From assembly GCA_038207585.1 (NCBI GenBank), contig JBBQZP010000019.1, forward strand, positions 16,286-80,285: DNA of 64,000 bases, in the 5' to 3' direction. The stretch's first letter is position 1. Every line of letters starts with the position of its first letter. The translations under genes were made by a program, and so were the position numbers. This document shows positions 62,430-64,000 of the stretch, piece by piece. The DNA is from JBBQZP01 sp038207585. GTDB lineage: Bacteria > Pseudomonadota > Alphaproteobacteria > Rhodobacterales > Rhodobacteraceae. Under the pieces are notes generated by a model. That model was not told where the DNA came from and searched no databases. It worked only from the letters and a program-made list of their open reading frames with translations.

Positions 62430-62666
62430 CCAATACAGATACTCATGGTTTGGGAGCAATCCATTTCCGGGCAATTTCATCATGCGATATTCACGGCACA
62501 GCCCGGACACTAGAGCACCGCCCGCAGCCTGACGCAGGATCGAAACGATAGCCACGGCCTGTTGCCGGCCGACGGCATCATCGACACGCGATACGCCGTG
62601 GGTCTTTGGGAAAAAGACTTTCAGGCGCGCCATTTCTGCGTCCGTCCGCCAGAAAAGGTTGGATAT
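62385..62666 (-). pseudogene. Fused remnants of IS5 and IS3 transposases
   Basis: From 62666 the minus strand reads (ATA)SNLFWRTDAEMARLKVFF then PKTHGVSRVDDAV, the N-terminus of an IS5-family transposase with its ATG mutated to ATA. At about 62565 the similarity switches: AIVSILRQAAGGALVSGLC and REYRMM resemble the OrfA helix-turn-helix of IS3 elements. No complete element, inverted repeats or catalytic residues are seen. The frame runs through both pieces by chance. Confidence 0.62.
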
Positions 62667-62979
62667 TGTTCGGCCTGCTTCCGAAGTCGGACCAATGCCG
62701 CATGTCCCATTTCAACGGGGCCTGACCAAGGCCACCAACTGGTTAACAAAACGAGGGAAACGGCGGTTGTGCGCTTCCGGTCATAGACTTTGGTGTCGAT
62801 GTCGAGAGGTTTGCGAGCAGAGTGCCGGTGAGATGTTCGCCCTTCGGACTTATTCAGCCGTCCGCTACCTTCAAGAGCGAAATTGCATCGAGACTGCCGT
62901 AAAATTGCTGCGCTGCGTGGCAAAGATCGTACAATAACGGCATCATCGTATCTGTCTGCCGACGCAGGGTACGGTATGA

Positions 62980-63780
62980 TTGCAAGCCGTAACGCACCAT
63001 GCGCGAAATGGCAGCAGTAAGGTTCGGTGTAGGTCAGCGAAGCTATGCGCGGCGGCCAAGCCAAAGAACTTCGCGCGGGAGTTTTTGTGGGTCCCCGAAG
63101 CGTTCTCTCGAATGGTAGGGAAGAAAGAACAGCGCGTTTGCTCCGGCAACCGATCGGGCGACGGCAGCAGCCACCCCGGCATAGGACGGCCATTGTCGTG
63201 GAAGGCGCGTCGCGCCCACCGAACCGCATCGCCACCTGCATCCAACAGAGTGAAATTTCCCCATTCATTGGCGACGGACAGAACGTTTGACATGCCACCA
63301 GCCATGACAGGCTCGGCTTGAATGAGAGTGAGGATAGTCGATATGCCCGTCACGTCCGATCCGGTTCCAAGTGAAAGCGCGCCGACCCCACAAGTGCCAA
63401 GGGATCATTACCCACACCGACCACTACGGGCAAAACGGCGGATAGGCCGGTTGCTTGCGCTGCGGGCAGCGGTCAACGGGCCCAGCACATCCAACGGGTT
63501 CAGAAGCTGCGGCAGAAGACGGGCAGGAAGTCCCGGCATCTCGATCATGCGGGGCGATTATTCACGGCTTTTCCGATCCATCATGAAACTCAGCGAAGCC
63601 TCATTTAGATCCTGCGCGGCGATACCGGTCAGGGTCAGGTTGATCCAATCCTTGGGCATCAGAGGATGTGCTGTCCGATCCACAGCCTTTGGACCATGCT
63701 TCAACAGCCATGCCAACTTGAAGGTTGTCCAGGCAAGTGCGGCAGCGTTGGCCGTGATCGCCGATGCATCGGCAGCATTG
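62980..63780 (-). pseudogene. FGGY family carbohydrate kinase, frameshifted and truncated
   Basis: Pieces in different minus-strand frames line up in the right order for a xylulokinase-like kinase: AWTTFKLAWLLKHGPKAVDR and MPKDWINLTLTGIAAQDLNE (63.6-63.75 kb), MIEMPGLPARLLPQLLNPLD (63.5 kb), VLPVVVGVGNDPLALVGSA (63.4 kb), ALSLGTGSDVTGISTILTLI (63.3 kb), FTLLDAGGDAVRWARRAFHD (63.2 kb), ANALFFLPYHSRERF (63.1 kb), FGLAAAHSFADLHR (63.05 kb). At least four frame changes and several stops separate them. The N-terminal ATP-phosphate region is missing. It is therefore a dead gene of sugar or polyol metabolism. Confidence 0.75.
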
Positions 63781-64000
63781 CATGCGCGGGTAGGTAGTGG
63801 CGATTGCCCGTCCCAGCAATCTGCACTAAATCAGCACACAGCCGACCTGTCGCCTACGGGCGAAAGCGATAAAGGCTGCGTTGCGCGCTTTGTGCAGGGT
63901 ATTTTCCAGATACCGTTTCAGTGTGCTTCATCGTGTGGCAACTTCCTTGATGCGAAAAGGCTGATTTATACGCCCGCCCGTTCCGTTGCACGCTCTTTGA
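63781..64000. other. Unassigned decayed sequence at the window end
   Basis: No intact frame. A minus-strand piece (YLENTLHKARNAAFIAFARR) looks protein-like but I recognise no family. It may be the lost N-terminal part of the kinase locus or another mobile fragment. Confidence 0.4.

Noticed and set aside
62621..63298. 225-codon minus-strand frame in the decayed region
   Set aside because: It mixes frames of the kinase and transposase remnants; recognisable peptides lie in other frames.

Overview
The window is GC-rich, gene-dense chromosomal DNA of an alphaproteobacterium, almost certainly of the order Rhodobacterales (Rhodobacteraceae/Paracoccaceae). Support comes from gene content and order (hemA-rodZ-ispG; moxR-DUF2927-coxE-like-M48; dgt/erpA/xth), a 407-residue 5-aminolevulinate synthase with an FNR-type box upstream, an alphaproteobacterial SOS box (GTTC-N7-GTTC) before uvrA, a DksA with one zinc-finger cysteine, and an RTX protein with a C-terminal Hint domain. 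The genus cannot be read from the sequence.

Layout. 1-4.5 kb (minus): a MoxR/VWA chaperone-type module with a DUF2927 lipoprotein, a 55-residue membrane protein and an M48 protease (cut by the window edge). 4.7-11.3 kb: housekeeping genes (dksA, FAD monooxygenase, xth, erpA, dgt, dsbB, yqaA, ypfJ-like protease, tRNA-Leu). 11.3-14.6 kb: a 727-bp gap without a gene, then a large RTX-Hint protein. 14.7-24.1 kb (minus): a co-directional cluster of a GlxA-type AraC regulator, a complete Liv-type ABC importer, a dimethylglycine/sarcosine dehydrogenase-like flavoprotein and a MobA-like nucleotidyltransferase; I infer uptake and demethylation of a small methylated amine. 24.3-35 kb: aroG-type DAHP synthase, PAS protein, yicC-gmk-gamma carbonic anhydrase, a Cys/Met-type PLP enzyme, tRNA-Val, pirin/LysR, two identical tRNA-Asp genes, DUF1344, GNAT and an M20 dipeptidase. 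35-39 kb: hemA, rodZ-like gene, ispG. 39-48 kb: cell-envelope genes (DsbA-like, amidase, PBP1A, M23 peptidase plus bactofilin) and prfB. 48-61.6 kb: DUF455, bcp, a giant AsmA/YhdP-like protein, queA, two MFS carriers, DUF924, lpdA and uvrA.

The last 2.4 kb (61.6-64 kb) differ from the rest: no intact gene, lower apparent GC, and decayed pieces of IS110, IS3 and IS5 family transposases next to a multiply frameshifted FGGY carbohydrate kinase. The other non-coding signals of note are a dispersed intergenic repeat (GC-rich hairpin plus a GAGTATTTTTGC-type core) found at several gene ends, several intrinsic terminators, and candidate operators upstream of hemA, uvrA and livK.
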